Numbered from the stretch's first letter, positions 1 through 12,159 are shown. The stretch: DNA of 64,000 nt from Azorinus chamasolen (GCA_963576725.1 OY755246.1:75075467-75139466), one strand, 5' to 3'. Made by a program: numbers and translations. The notes: generated from the sequence alone by a model not told the origin.

Positions 1-159
1 ATCAGATCTTTATAATTCAATAAACACAAAGAGCAGACCTTGATCAGACGACCCTCATATCAGCCGCCAGAAATTTGTCTTCTCTCTTTGCAAAGTTTCT
101 ATCAGGTAAAAGTTGACAAAAAGTGGTCCGAATATAGTAACTGGGAAACTTTAGCGTAA

Positions 160-1680
160 TACTAAATATACACGTAATACTGTATATACACATTGGAGTA
201 TTGCATATACACATTGTAATACTAATGTAATACTGCATATACACATTGTAATACTGAATATACACATTGTAATACTGAATCTACACATACACATTGTAAT
301 ACTGCATATACACATTGTAAAACTGAATATACACATTGTAATACTGCATATACACATTGTAATACTGAATATACACATTGTAATACTGAATATACTCATT
401 GTAATACTGCATATACACATACACATTGTAATACTGCATATACACATTGTAATAATGAATATACACATTGTAATACTGAATATACACATTGTAATACTGC
501 ATATATACATTGTAATACTGAATATACACATTGTAATACTGAATATACACATTGTAGTACTGAATATACACAGTGTAATACTGCATATACACATTGTAAT
601 ACTGCATATACACATTGTAATACTGAATATACACATTGTAATACTGAATATACACATTGTAGTACTGAATATACACATTGTAATACTGAATATACACATT
701 GTAATACTGAATATACACATTGTAATACTGAATATACACATTGTAATACTGAATATACACATTGTAATACTGAATATACACATTATACTGATTATGCACA
801 TTGTAATACTGCATATACACATTGTAATACTGAATATAAACATAGTAATACTGAATATACACATTGTAATACTGCATATACACATTGTAATACTGAATAT
901 ACTCATTGTAATACTGCATATACGCATACACATTGTAATACTGCATATACACATTGTAATACTGCATATATACATTGTAATACTGAATATACACATTGTA
1001 ATACTGCATATACACATTGTAATACTGAATATACACATTGTAATACTGAATATACACATTGTAATACTGAATATACACATTGTAATACTGCATATACACA
1101 TTGTAATACTGCATATACAATTTGTAATACTGTATACACATTGTAGTACTGCATATACACATTGCAATACTGAATATACACATTGTAATACTGAATATAC
1201 ACATTGTAATACTGCATATACACATTGTAATACTGAATATACACATTGTAATACTGAATATAAACATTGTAATACTACATATAGATATTATACTAAATAT
1301 ACACATTATACTGAATATACACATTGTAATACTGAATATACACATTGTAATATTGATTATAAACATTATACTGAATATACACATTTCAATACTGCATATA
1401 CACATTGTAATACTGAATATACACATTGTAATACTGAATATACACATTGTAATACTGCATATACACATTGTAATACTGCATATACACAATTTAATAACGC
1501 ATATATACACATTGTAATACCGCATATACACATTGTAATACTGCATATACAAATTTTAATACTGCATATACACTTTATTAGTACTGCATAAATTATACAC
1601 ATGTTAATACTACACACATTTTCATACACATTTTAATACTGCATATACACATTTCAAAACTGAATATACACATTGTAAGC
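160..1680. repeat. 21-bp minisatellite, about 70 copies
   Basis: A 21-bp unit of the form TACACATTGTAATACTGAATA is repeated for about 1.5 kb. Two common variants alternate (CTGAAT and CTGCAT), and some units are shortened or have extra CATA. Since 21 is a multiple of three, several frames stay open on both strands and give 7-residue repeats such as MCIFSIT. These frames are by-products of the repeat: composition is low, there is no start context, and indels break them. Confidence 0.95.
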
Positions 1681-2139
1681 CATTTCCCTCGTATAATATT
1701 TTTACCTGCAATTACAAATAGAGTAGGCCTAGGTCAGAAGGCTCCAGTGGGGACGTCTGCATGGTCATGGTCTATTATATTTGCTGAGGAAATAATGTAG
1801 ATTCGATTGTACAACTTAAGCCGGTGCTTGTGTGGTCATTTTAGTGCTGCATTTTTATGACTGCTCATGAACAAACTCAATAAAACTGAGTCTGCAATTG
1901 TCTCTTTTTTGGCATTATTGCTATATCTCTTACTTTCAGACTATTTGTGTTGAGTCTGTATATGCAGTCACATTTATCTTCGTTATGTCGGATTAGATTC
2001 TTATGCATATGATGGTAAGTTGGGGAAACAGTTTAGGCAAAGCCAGTAGTGTAATTGTGTGAGAGATAAATTAATAAAATACAAAATGTTTTACATGATT
2101 ATAAGCATTCGTCAATAGGAACCGTTAAACGATCACTCG
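1681..2139. other. Intergenic, no gene seen
   Basis: No coding signal. Bases 1705-1795 weakly resemble the core of the TTAA/CCCTTT MITE found throughout the window (an AATAGAGTAG start and GGTCTATTATATTTGCT end). Bases 20-60 hold a similar core fragment (AGAGCAGACCTTGATCAGAC). Confidence 0.4.
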
Positions 2140-2860
2140 CACCTACTACTATTGATACTGATACTGATACTGCTGCTGCTACTACTATCATTGATACTGC
2201 ACTACTACCATTTATACTGCTACTACTACCGTTGTTACTGTTACTACTACTATTGATACTGCTACTAGTACAATTGATACTGCACTACTACCATTTATAC
2301 TGATACTACTACTGTTACTACTACTATTGCTACTGCTACTAGTACAATTGATACTGCACTACCACCATTTATACTGATACTACTACTGTTACTACTACTA
2401 TTGCTACTGCTACTAGTACAATTGATACTGCACTACTACCATTTATACTGATACTACTACTGTTACTACTACTATTGATACTGCTACTAGTACAATTGAT
2501 ACTGCACTACTACCATTTATACTGATACTACTACTGTTACTACTACTATTGATACTGCTACTAGTACCACTGATACTGCACTACTACCATTTATACTGAC
2601 ACTACTACTATTGATACTGCTACTACTACTATTGATACAGCTACTAGTACCATTGGTACTGCACTGCTACCATTGATACTGCTACTACTGCTATTGATAA
2701 TGCTACTACTGTTATTGATACTGCTACTACTGCTGTTGATACTGCTACTACTGCTATTGATACTGCTACTACTGCTATTGATACTGCTAATACATGTACT
2801 GTTATTGATACTGCTACTGCTATTGATACTGCTACTACTGTAGTAACGCTGGGTTGTTTA
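2140..2860. repeat. ACT-rich compound array with 74-bp higher-order unit
   Basis: Imperfect arrays of TACTGC, TACTAC and TTGATAC words. A 74-bp higher-order unit is marked by GCTACTAGTA, which recurs at about 2261, 2335, 2409, 2482 and 2556, so a composite block was amplified after the simple repeat formed. The last 200 bp fall back to a simpler GATACTGCTACTACTGCTATT pattern. Confidence 0.9.
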
Positions 2861-3720
2861 ACTGTAGCAACGCTGAGCTATTAAACTGTAGAATGTGGAG
2901 TTGGTAGATGGAAAACTGCTCCGATAGTATTTTACATGAATTTATTATGTGTCCTGGAATTCCAGTTCGTAATATAATTATAGCAGTGGTAATCCACAAA
3001 CAATAGAATATTAAATCCAAATGTAAAAAAGTAACTATATGAAAGAAAATGAATTTGGTCAGGATAGCCTGAACCTAGAAATCTAGCATGGCCTAAACAC
3101 GTGCTGTTTTGTTTAACTCTAAATTGTAACTCCCTGCAGAAGGGGACCGGGAGACGCCCCATACTATATCGGATGACTTTTTGACAGATAAATTGTACAC
3201 AGAGGATCTGATATTAGCAAGCTTATTTTGATTCTTATCGCATCTTAAAGGATGAAATCTTACGCTATCACCCACCGCCGGTATATGATTGTATCTGGCG
3301 CTCTGAGTGACATTTATCACGTAAGATAATGATCTGGTGAACAACTGTAAATAGAGAAATATTCATCGGTCTAACAATTCCCACCGTTCCGGAAAAGATT
3401 GTGTCCCAACAATTTAAAATTTGAAGAATATCAAATATATTTTCATGCAATTAGTATTTCAACATTTTTTCTGTATTCGCAACGTGTTACATAATTACAT
3501 AAATGTTCAAAGGACAAACGATATACAGAATTATTAGTTATGTATTCCCTTCGCAGGTTAATCGTTATGCAAAGTCGTTAACCTACTGCACTAACTCCGC
3601 CTTTTTTATCTAATAAAAACTCGGCTGTTTACAAAAATGGTCCGAGAACATGCGGATTGCTGCTCTCCCTAAAATGGACTCATCTGACCTTTGACACTTC
3701 AGACCTAGTTGTTTGACTAT
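2861..3720. other. Unique intergenic sequence
   Basis: Non-repetitive DNA between two ACT arrays. The short minus-strand frames (for example 2932-3162) have no recognisable domain, conserved motif or convincing splice sites, and I do not call them genes. Confidence 0.4.
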
Positions 3721-3806
3721 ACTACCATTGATCTGTTAATGTTTCTTCTACCATTATAACCGTTACTACGACCATTATAACTACTACTACTTCTACTACT
3801 ACTACG

Positions 3807-3847
<41 letters not shown>

Positions 3848-4693
3848 CACTACTACTACCACCAACTACCACCACTGCTACTGGTACTAATACCAGTGTA
3901 ACTGTTACTACTACTACTACCATTGCTACTGCTGTTACTACTACCATTACTAGTAATACATGTACTGCCATTGCTACTGCTACTACTATCATTGATACTG
4001 CTACTTCTACCATTATAACTGCTACTACTGCCATTGATACTGCTACTACTACCATTGCTACTGCTACTACAACCATTATAACTGCTACTACTATCATTGA
4101 TACTGCTACTACTACCATTGTAAATTCTACTACTACCATTGATACTTCTATTGCTACCATTGATACTTCTGCTACTACCATTGATACTGATACTACAACC
4201 ATTATAACTGCTACTACTATCATTGATACTGCTTCTACTACCATTATAGCTACTACCACCATTGATACTACTTCTACCATTGATCTACTGCTACTACTAC
4301 CGTTGATACTGCTACTAATACCTTTATAACTGCTACTACTACCATTGATACTGCTACTATCAAACTTGATACTGATACTACAACCATAATAACTGCTATT
4401 ACTATCATTGATACTGCTAATACTACCATTATAACTACTACTAATACTACTTCTACCATTCATCAACTGCTACTACTACCATTGATACTGCTACTTCTAT
4501 CGTTATAACGGCTACTACTACCGTTGTTACAGTTGCTACTACCATTGATACTGCTACTACTACCATTGATACTGATACTACAACCATTATAACTACTACT
4601 ACTACTACCGTTGTTACAGTTGCTACTACCGTTGATACTGCTACTACTACCATTAATACTGATACTACAACCATTGTAACTACTACTACTATA

Positions 4694-4725
<32 letters not shown>

Positions 4726-4840
4726 CGTTGATACTGTAACTACTACCATTAATACTGATACTAAAACCATTATAACTACTACTACTACAACCATTGATAC
4801 TGCTACTACTACCATTAATAATGATACTACAACCATTATA

Positions 4841-4890
<50 letters not shown>

Positions 4891-5398
4891 CGTTGATACT
4901 GCTACTACTACCATACTGCTACTATTACCACTGATACTGCTACTACTACTACTACTAAAATTGATACTGTTACTACTATCATTTTAACTGTTATTACTAC
5001 TACCATTGATACTGCTACTGCTACCATTGATACTGCTACTACTAATCAACTGCTACTACTACCGTTGATACTGCTACTACTACAATTATAACTGCTACTA
5101 CTACCGTTGTTACTGTTACTACTACCACTGATACTGCTACTACTACCATTGAAACTGATACTACTACCATTGATATTGAAACTGCTACTACTACTACTGA
5201 TACTGCTTCTAGTACCACTGATACTGCTACTGCTACTACTACCATTGAAACTGATACTACTACCATTGATATTGAAACTGCTACTACTACTACTGATACT
5301 GCTTCTAGTACCACTGATACTGCTACTGCTACTACTACCATTTATACTGCTACTACTACTGTTACTACTACTATTAATACTACTACTACTTCTACTAC
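3721..5398. repeat. ACT-rich compound array (second block)
   Basis: About 1.7 kb of units such as ACTACTACCATTGATACTGCT, with pure ACT runs near 3781-3850 and 4685-4730 and around 4840-4890. A 96-bp higher-order duplication is visible near 5145 and 5241, including CTTCTAGTACCACTGATACT. It resembles the 2140-2860 array and is separated from it by unique DNA. Long Val/Met/Ser or Leu frames here are low-complexity artefacts. Confidence 0.93.
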
Positions 5399-5528
5399 TG
5401 TATATTTAAGAAATAATAAATTCATACCAGTGTTTTATCGTGATTTAATTACTACGCATCTCAACTCCTACCAGTGTTCGATTGCACGATAAAACACTGG
5501 TATGAATTTATTATTTCTTAAATATACA
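5399..5528. repeat. Perfect 44-bp inverted repeat with 42-bp loop
   Basis: Left arm 5399-5442 and right arm 5485-5528 are exact reverse complements; the arms begin TGTATATTTAAGAAATAATA. The loop is 5443-5484. The left arm directly abuts the end of the ACT array. No terminal signature or target duplication identifies a transposon family. The absence of mismatches suggests recent origin or gene conversion between the arms. Confidence 0.93.
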
Positions 5529-5598
5529 TTTCTGTGTAAATAAGTCGTCAGCAGGTAAACAAAATTTACAATGTTTCTTCTTATATGTACCTTGTACG

Positions 5599-5672
5599 GA
5601 GTGTACGCGCGTGCGCGTGCGTGTATGTATGTTAGCGTGTGCGTGCATGCGTGTGTGTGTGTGTGTGTGTTG
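5599..5672. repeat. GT/GC dinucleotide microsatellite
   Basis: Alternating purine/pyrimidine tract (GTGTACGCGCGTGCGCGTGC, then a pure GT run at about 5650-5672) roughly 100 bp upstream of the palmitoyltransferase coding exon. Confidence 0.85.
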
Positions 5673-5766
5673 TTACTACTACTATTACTACCAAACCATA
5701 TATTATTTTCCATAAGTGTCGTCATAAATCAACCAACAGTTCTTATTTATCTTTCCAGTGGTCAGT

Positions 5767-6840
5767 ATGAAGAGCCAGACAATAGACCGATACCCGTCCT
5801 TTTTCACACGACTGAAACACGGTGCAGCACGGCGGTTTAGTTTCCTCGGCAGTTTTTGGTTTCTTAACGGATTCACACAGACCTGTTTTCTGAGTGGTGT
5901 TATATCTATAGCTGGATGGGGCGTTGGTGTGGCATTACCTATGATGTACAGTGAGGACAGCTATACCAGCCCGTTGCTGAGAGCCGTCGGATGCTTCCTG
6001 GCTTTTCAGCTTATAATGAACTGGCTCTTGATCAAATGTGTTGATTCATCATACATCCCGACCATACATGGCATTAAACCGGACAATATAAACATTGGTG
6101 AAAACATAAACACTGCAAGACAAAAATACAACGGTGCTGGTAAGTCTGCAGAAATGAAACAACGAAAAGACGCGACTGCTGTGAAGATGAATCAAGGTAG
6201 CCTTATGTATGTGGCAACAGAATATCCAACTGCTGATGACGCACAGCCGACAAGAACCGCGTTTCCTTATTTGTCCTGGACGCCATGTTTGCGATGCAAT
6301 AGACCACGGCCACCTAGGTGTCATCACTGTCCTAGCTGCAATAAGTGTATCCTTAAACGGGACCACCACTGCTTCCTGTCTGGCGTGTGCGTCGGGTACC
6401 ACAACCTCCGCCATTTCACAGTATTCATTACATGGGCCACTGTTGCAACTGTATTCTCAACTCTGCACGCTCTTCCCTATTTCTATTATGACGTTTATCC
6501 TTACATCAGTATTTTTGACATTTTCTTTCCGATAGCGATTCTGCGTTATTTATTTGGCTTTATCGAGCTCAAGTGCGCCTTCCTCGTGGTGGTTATATGG
6601 CTCCTGTTAGCATTTTTGGGATGGAGTGTGGCATTCGCCCAAAACGTTTATAAAAACATAATATCAGGGCTTACCTCCTTTGAAATCGATACGAAATATA
6701 TCATCTACGACATCAGGCCAGTAGAAGGTAAACTGGAAGCAGTGTTTGGTAAATTTTGGTGGCTCAATTTTCTAGTGCCTCTACATTTCGTATTCAAACC
6801 AATCGACGATCCTATAAACTGGCCAACAATACGAGCTTGA
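5767..6840 (+). CDS. ZDHHC22/24-type palmitoyltransferase (S-acyltransferase)
   Basis: Encodes 357 residues from ATG 5767 to TGA 6838-6840. DHHC enzymes are multi-pass membrane proteins that transfer palmitate from acyl-CoA to cysteines of target proteins. Visible features: hydrophobic segments near residues 38-60, 73-92, 215-237 and 267-293, the usual four-helix layout. Between helices 2 and 3 is the cysteine-rich zinc domain (residues 174-208, including CLRCNRPRPPRCHHCPSC) with the catalytic DHHC at 199-202. The motif continues HHCFLSGVCVGYHN rather than the common HHCPWVNNCVG. That, and the C-terminal VFGKFWWLNFLVP stretch, point to the ZDHHC22/24 branch. A TSFE at about 304-307 stands where TTxE is usual. 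A pyrimidine tract and AG at 5757-5758 look like a splice acceptor, so an upstream (probably 5' UTR) exon is likely. GTG at 5758 opens the same frame but lies across the acceptor. Family assignment is firm; the exact orthologue is not. Confidence 0.93.
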   Translation: MKSQTIDRYPSFFTRLKHGAARRFSFLGSFWFLNGFTQTCFLSGVISIAGWGVGVALPMMYSEDSYTSPLLRAVGCFLAFQLIMNWLLIKCVDSSYIPTIHGIKPDNINIGENINTARQKYNGAGKSAEMKQRKDATAVKMNQGSLMYVATEYPTADDAQPTRTAFPYLSWTPCLRCNRPRPPRCHHCPSCNKCILKRDHHCFLSGVCVGYHNLRHFTVFITWATVATVFSTLHALPYFYYDVYPYISIFDIFFPIAILRYLFGFIELKCAFLVVVIWLLLAFLGWSVAFAQNVYKNIISGLTSFEIDTKYIIYDIRPVEGKLEAVFGKFWWLNFLVPLHFVFKPIDDPINWPTIRA

Positions 6841-7223
6841 TAGATATCTGTGATTCATACCCTGTAAACTATGTTACCATTTGTCTCCGTGAGAGCTGAA
6901 GTTCAGAAAAGGGGTAACTGCACTTTATCTAAAACATGTCTTGAATGGATTGACGAAAACAAAGTCAGTTTACAGCGTTTAGATATGACTAACTATCACA
7001 ATTATAGAAGTTTAGTTTCATCTTTCAAAGCTGCACAAAGTGCTCACGTCAGGGAACCTTTGTACAATATGTTGGCCCCTCGTACAATATGTTGGCCCCT
7101 CGATATTCGTCCGAGGTTGTTTGAAATCTAGGACTAGTCCATGTAAGAGTCTTTATGAAATTAATATTTCTGCACAGGGTACAATTGGAATAACAACATA
7201 TCTAAAATGCGCAGATGAATAAA
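6841..7223 (+). other. Probable 3' UTR with AATAAA signal
   Basis: Follows the palmitoyltransferase stop. AATAAA at 7218-7223 is a plausible polyadenylation signal just before the next mobile element. A 20-bp unit (GTACAATATGTTGGCCCCTC) is duplicated in tandem at about 7063-7102. An 86-codon frame at 6871-7131 has no domain signature and is treated as UTR. Confidence 0.6.
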
Positions 7224-7251
7224 GCAATATGTTTGTCTCGCTCAGTATACT

Positions 7252-8123
7252 GGGGAGACATTTTGTTTTTGTTCGTGATATCCGTCCGTCTGTCCGTCCC
7301 TCTGTCCGATTTTAAGTTGTCCGCGCGGTTTCTCCAAAAGCTTTGGTCGGATTTTCATGAAACTGCATAGGATTTATCAGTACCATGCCTAGTTGTGCAT
7401 AACATATTCCTATTCCGATTCGATGATTTTCTGCAGAGTAATGGGACTTCAAATTTTCACATGGAAAATTCTGTCAGCGCGGTTTCTCCAAAACCTTTAT
7501 TCAGATTTTCATGAAACGTCATAGGTTTGATCAGCACTATCCTTAGTGGTGCATGTCTTATTTCTGTTCCGGTTTGATAATTTTCTGCAGAGTTATGGGA
7601 CCTTGAAATTTTTACACGAAACATTGTGTCTGCGCGGTTTCTCCTAAAGCTTTGGTCGGATTTTCATGATACTTCATAGGATTGATCAGTACCATGCCTA
7701 GTTGTGCATATCTTATTCCTGTTCCGGTTTGATGATTTTCTACAGAGTTATGGGAGTTGAAAATTTTACATGGAAAATTTTGTTCGCGCGGTTTCTCCAA
7801 AATCTAAAATCAGATTTACATGAAACTTCACTATGCCTTGTTGTGCATGTTTTATTTTTGTTTCGGTTCAATGCTTTTCTGCAGAGTTATGAGACTTTGA
7901 AATTTTTACATGAAAAATTTTGTCCGCGCGGTTTCCCCAAAACCTTTTTGTCGCATTTTTATGAAACTTCATAGTATTGATCAGCACCATGTCTACTTGT
8001 GCATATCTTATTCATGTTGCGGTTCAATGGTTTTCTGCAGAGTTATGGGATTTTAAAAAATTTACAGGGCGGAGTGTAGGGGACAGGGGAGACATCAGTT
8101 TTTGTATCAAAACAATTCTAGTT
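7252..8123 (-). mobile_element. T7 tandem-core HINE-like element (opposite orientation)
   Basis: Opens with TGGGGAGACATTTT, followed by a TCCGTCCGTCTGTCC microsatellite. Five cores of about 138-156 bp follow, marked by GCGCGGTTTCTCC near 7324, 7480, 7635, 7787 and 7925. It closes with GGGGAGACAT, a short TTTTTG/CAAAA hairpin and TCTAGTT. Read on the minus strand this is AACTAG + hairpin + GATGTCTCCCC + cores, the same class as 54448-55895. It is the only copy seen in this orientation. Non-coding. Confidence 0.75.
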
Positions 8124-9031
8124 TCTCATTGAAAGACGAACTCAGCTTTTAGTTATATGAAAATGTATAATCTGCAAAGTGATGTATTTTATTGACATTT
8201 TGACCACCTTTGGAGTCAGATAGTAAACGTAGTGAGAAATAATTGCCAAGGAGTCACAGCTGATAATTTGGAGACGTAAATAGAACAGCATACGTCAATA
8301 GAACGGTAGGCAGGAAAGAAGTTAAGAAATGACACACGAAAGTGCACAGTAACACGAGAAGTACGAGTACACGCATATATACATGCTCTGTACACAACTG
8401 CTCATTGGCTCTTGCCACCGACAGCATAAACTCTGTGTAAATTAGTGGTTTTGTTCCCTAAAAATGCCAGTTTAATGTGTTTTTTGGCCAGCATGGGTAA
8501 TATAATTAGTAATATAGTTCGTGTGTTAATATATTATAATTAGTAATATAGTTCGTTTGATACAGCAACCTGTGGTTCTACCAGGGTGTTATTGTGCTCA
8601 TAACAGTGCTTGTTGTTTTCATTTGGGAATGTTTTTGCAAGTGTCAGTACATTCTAAATGTATCATTGATATGATACACATGTCATTGTCTTTATATTAT
8701 GTATTGTTCATGCATTATGTACATTGAAGTCAATAAAGCTATTGATTAAAAAAGGCGGTGTCACTAATGTATCTACGGTTCAATGGAGAGGTACCTTACA
8801 ATTTACAGAGCTCTGGGGGCAGTAGATCCATTTAGGAAATCTACGCTAACTACGTTTTATATTTTCCCGCCAAATTATGATTGTTCGATATTCATTAGAA
8901 TTATGTCTTCTATGTGATTCCAATAAGTACCAACAAAGCATGTTCACATGGTGCTGTTCAGATACAAAATGTATGTGCTGACATGCCTTAATTAAATTTA
9001 TTTATTCTAATAAGACTGTATCCCTAAAAAC
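8124..9031. other. Unique intergenic sequence
   Basis: No supported gene. A short duplication (AATTAGTAATATAGTTCGTG) lies at about 8505-8560. AATAAA near 8693 followed by an A run could be an alternative transcript end, but nothing supports this. Confidence 0.4.
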
Positions 9032-9240
9032 TTAACCTTTTACCTCATTAATATTCATGTAATAAATAATGACGTCATGCATACTAAGTAGCTGAACTTT
9101 TCATAACGACATATTAATGATAAAGTATTTGTCCTTGGCATAAGCTAAACAATGAGATTTATGTTATAACAAACAAAATAGAGCTTGATTAGAAAGCTCC
9201 TACAGGAGCTGTCTGGTATATTTCAACTGGGTTTGTAATC
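9032..9240. mobile_element. TTAA/CCCTTT MITE (piggyBac type), 5' portion
   Basis: Begins TTAACCTTTTACCTCATTAA and carries the internal order of the family: an ATAATGACGTCATG stretch, a CCTTGGCATAAGC stretch, then the hairpin core with GCTCCTACAGGAGC at about 9195. The right end is degraded. Confidence 0.65.
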
Positions 9241-9584
9241 ACGTGGCAATGCATAAATGGAGTGAAAAGTTTGTTGTACGTGACAGTAGTTGAAATAGGA
9301 TGGCATATTTAGGCCCTGCAGAAAACATGGTATCAGGCCCTGCAAAAACCAAAAATGTTATTGAAAGAAATCTAATCCTTAGCAAAATAAACAAAACACC
9401 CCTGCTTAATCTGAGATCTGTAGCAAGTTTTATGTGCACTTTGTTCAAAGTGTTGGCCTACTACTGACTGGGTGTCTAACATACTAGATACTAATGAGAT
9501 GTCCAGGCTACTTGTACATATCAGTCACGGCATGCATATCATGGTGAGTTTTAACTCTTCCATTCATGAAGACGCTTTTTCACG

Positions 9585-9654
9585 CCTTTGTATACCCGTA
9601 TAAGACGCCTTTGTATACCCGTATAAGACGCCTTTGTATACCCGTATAAGACGC
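9585..9654. repeat. 23-bp tandem repeat, 3 copies
   Basis: CGCCTTTGTATACCCGTATA plus AGA is repeated three times with essentially no divergence. Confidence 0.9.
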
Positions 9655-9787
9655 GTCCTCTTCTGAAATTATTTAGATCTTATTCTATGGTTTCTGCCGA
9701 AACAAAAAGCATGTGCTAATAGACTTATATAAAAATGATAGATTTTCATGATGTCATTATATCTTACTTCAGTATTAATGAGGGAAA

Positions 9788-11690
9788 GATTTAGCTACTG
9801 CATGTTTAGCTACTGCTTGTTTAGCTACTGCTTGTTTGGCTACTGCTTGTTTAGCTACTGCTTGTTTAGCTACTGCTTGTTTGGCTACTGCTTGTTTAGC
9901 TACTGCTTGTTTAGCTACTGCTTGTTTGCCTACTGCTTGTTTAGCTACTGTTTGTTTAGCTACTGCTTGTTTAGCTACTGCTTGTTTAGCTACTGCTTGT
10001 TTGGCTACTGCTTGTTTAGCTACTGTTTGTTTAGCTACTGCTTGTTTAGCTACTGCTTGTTTGGCTACTGCTTGTTTGGCTTCTGCTTGTTTAGCTACTG
10101 CTTGTTTAGCTACTGCTTGGTTGGCTTCTGCTTGTTTGGCTACTGCTTGTTTAGCTACTGCATGTTTAGCTACTGCTTGTTTAGCTACTGCTTGTTTGGC
10201 TTCTGCTTGTTTAGCTACTGCTTGTTTAGCTACTGCATGTTTAGCTACTGCTTGTTTAGCTACTGCTTGTTTGGCTACTGCTTGTTTAGCCACTGCTTGT
10301 TTAGCTACTGCTTGTTTAGCTACTGCTTGTTTGGCTACTGCTTGTTTAGCTACTGTTTGTTTAGCTACTGCTTGTTTAGCTACTGCTTGTTTAGCTACTG
10401 CTTGTTTGGCTACTGCTGGTTTAGCTACTGCTTGTTAAGCTACTGCTTGTTCAGCTACTGCTTGTTTGGCTACTGCTTGTTTAGCTACTGCTTGTTTTGT
10501 TTAGCTACTGCTTGTTTGGCTTCTGCTTGTTTAGCTACTGCTTGTTTAGCTACTGCTTGTTTAGCTTCTGCTTGTTTAGCTACTGTTTGTTAAGCTACTG
10601 CTTGTTCAGCTACTGCTTGTTTGGCTACTGCTTGTTTGGCTTCTACTTGTTTAGCTACTGCTTGTTTAGCTACTGCTTGTTTGGCTTCTGCTTGTTTGCC
10701 TACTGCTTGTTTAGCTACTGCATGTTTAGCTACTGCTTGTTTAGCTACTGCTTGTTTGGCTTCTGCTTGTTTAGCTACTGCTTGTTTAGCTACTGCTTGT
10801 TTAGCTACTGCTTGTTTAGCTACTGCGTGTTTGGCTTCTGCTAGTTTAGCTACTGCTTGTTAAGCTACTACTTGTTTGGCTTCTGCATGTTTAGCTACTG
10901 CATGTTTAGCTACTGCTTGTTTGGCTTCTGCTTGTTTAGCTACTGCTTGTTTTGTTTAGCTACTGCTTGTTTGGCTTCTGCTTGTTTAGCTACTGCTTGT
11001 TTAGCTACTGCTTGTTTAGCTTCTGCTTGTTTAGCTACTGCTTGTTTGGCTTCTGCTTGTTTGGCTTCTGCTTGTTTAGCTACTGCTTGTTTAGCTACTG
11101 CTTGTTTAGCTACTGCATGTTTAGTTACTGCTTGTTTTGCTACTGCGTGTTTAGCTACTGCTTGTTTAGCTACTGCTTGTTTAGCTACTGCTTATTTTGT
11201 TTAGCTATTGCTTGTTTAGCTACTGCTTGTTTAGCTACTGCTTGTTTAGTTACTGCTTGTTTAGCTACTGCTTGTTTGGCTTCTGCTTGTTTGGCTTCTG
11301 CTTGTTTAGCTACTGCTTGTTTAGCTACTGCTTGTTTGGCTTCTGCTTGTTTGGCTTCTGCTTGTTTAGCTACTGCTTGTTTAGCTACTGCTTGTTTAGC
11401 TACTGCTTGTTTGGCTTCTGCTTGTTTAGCTACTGCTTGTTTAGCTACTGCTTGTTTGGCTACTGCTTGTTTAGCTACTGCTTGTTTGGCTTCTGCTTGT
11501 TTAGCTACTGCTTGTTTAGCTACTGCTTGTTTGGCTACTGCTTGTTTAGCTACTGCTTGTTTGGCTTCTGCTTGTTTAGCTACTGGTTGTTTAGCTACTG
11601 GTTGTTTAGCTACTGCTTGTTTAGCTACTGCTTGTTTGGCTTCTGCTTGTCACACATATTTGAAAGGTTTAGCTACTGCCTATCACACAT
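9788..11690. repeat. 15-bp minisatellite, about 125 copies
   Basis: The unit is TTTAGCTACTGCTTG. Main variants are TTTGGCTACTGCTTG and TTTGGCTTCTGCTTG. A shared TTGTTTTGTTTAGC insertion and its neighbouring variants recur 455 bp apart (about 10491 and 10946), indicating larger duplication events inside the array. Long frames result on both strands (FSYCL, LATAC, QAVAK repeats). No start context, signal peptide or non-repeat domain flanks them, so I do not call a protein. Confidence 0.95.
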
Positions 11691-11817
11691 ATTTATGCCC
11701 ACAATTTGCCTATGGAATAATAGTTTCTGCCATGGCCATACATTATCTTTGTCAGTATAAAGATCAAATTAATTCAATGATCAAGTATTGACCGAATCAA
11801 TGTCAAACAGCTTGGTC

Positions 11818-12050
11818 CTGATGAAACGACGAGGTACTCAGTGTCTGATGAAACGACGAGGTACTCAGTGTCTGATGAAACGACGAGGTAGGCCTACTCA
11901 GTGTCTGATGAAACGACGAGGTACTCAGTGTCTGATGAAACGACGAGGTAGGCCTACTCAGTGTCTGATGAAACGACGAGGTACTCAGCGTCTGATGAAA
12001 CGACGAGGTACTCAGCGTCTGATGAAACGACGAGGTACTCAGTGTCTCGT
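11818..12050. repeat. 27/33-bp tandem repeat, about 9 copies
   Basis: Unit TGATGAAACGACGAGGTACT plus CAGTGTC (27 bp). Two copies carry a 6-bp GGCCTA-type expansion (GTAGGCCTACTCAG), giving 33 bp. The array directly follows the 15-bp minisatellite region. After it comes a fragment resembling the GGATCC hairpin family (about 12050-12110). Confidence 0.93.
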
Positions 12051-12159
12051 TTAGATCCACGTTGTTTACAAATGCGAGTCAGGCCGTGGAGAGCAGGATA
12101 AGAGTTAATTTTGAACTGGGTCATTTTAGACAGTAAGAACGCTACATGAAGATATTTTG

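Noticed and set aside
160..1680. Long open frames (up to 423 codons) in the first 1.7 kb
   Set aside because: They are translations of a 21-bp tandem repeat whose unit lacks stops; no flanking domain, signal or splice evidence.
3717..5409. Val/Met- and Ser-rich or Leu-rich frames on both strands
   Set aside because: Products of the ACT-rich array; composition is that of the trinucleotide repeat alone.
6871..7131. 86-codon frame after the palmitoyltransferase
   Set aside because: Lies between the stop codon and AATAAA, includes a recent 20-bp duplication, and has no domain; best read as 3' UTR.
8690..8760. Processed retrocopy tail (AATAAA plus A run)
   Set aside because: No coding-like sequence or target duplication upstream; the A run is only six bases.
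9748..11791. FSYCL / LATACLATAC / AKQAV repeat proteins
   Set aside because: The 15-bp unit is open in two forward frames and one reverse frame at once; no start context or non-repeat part.
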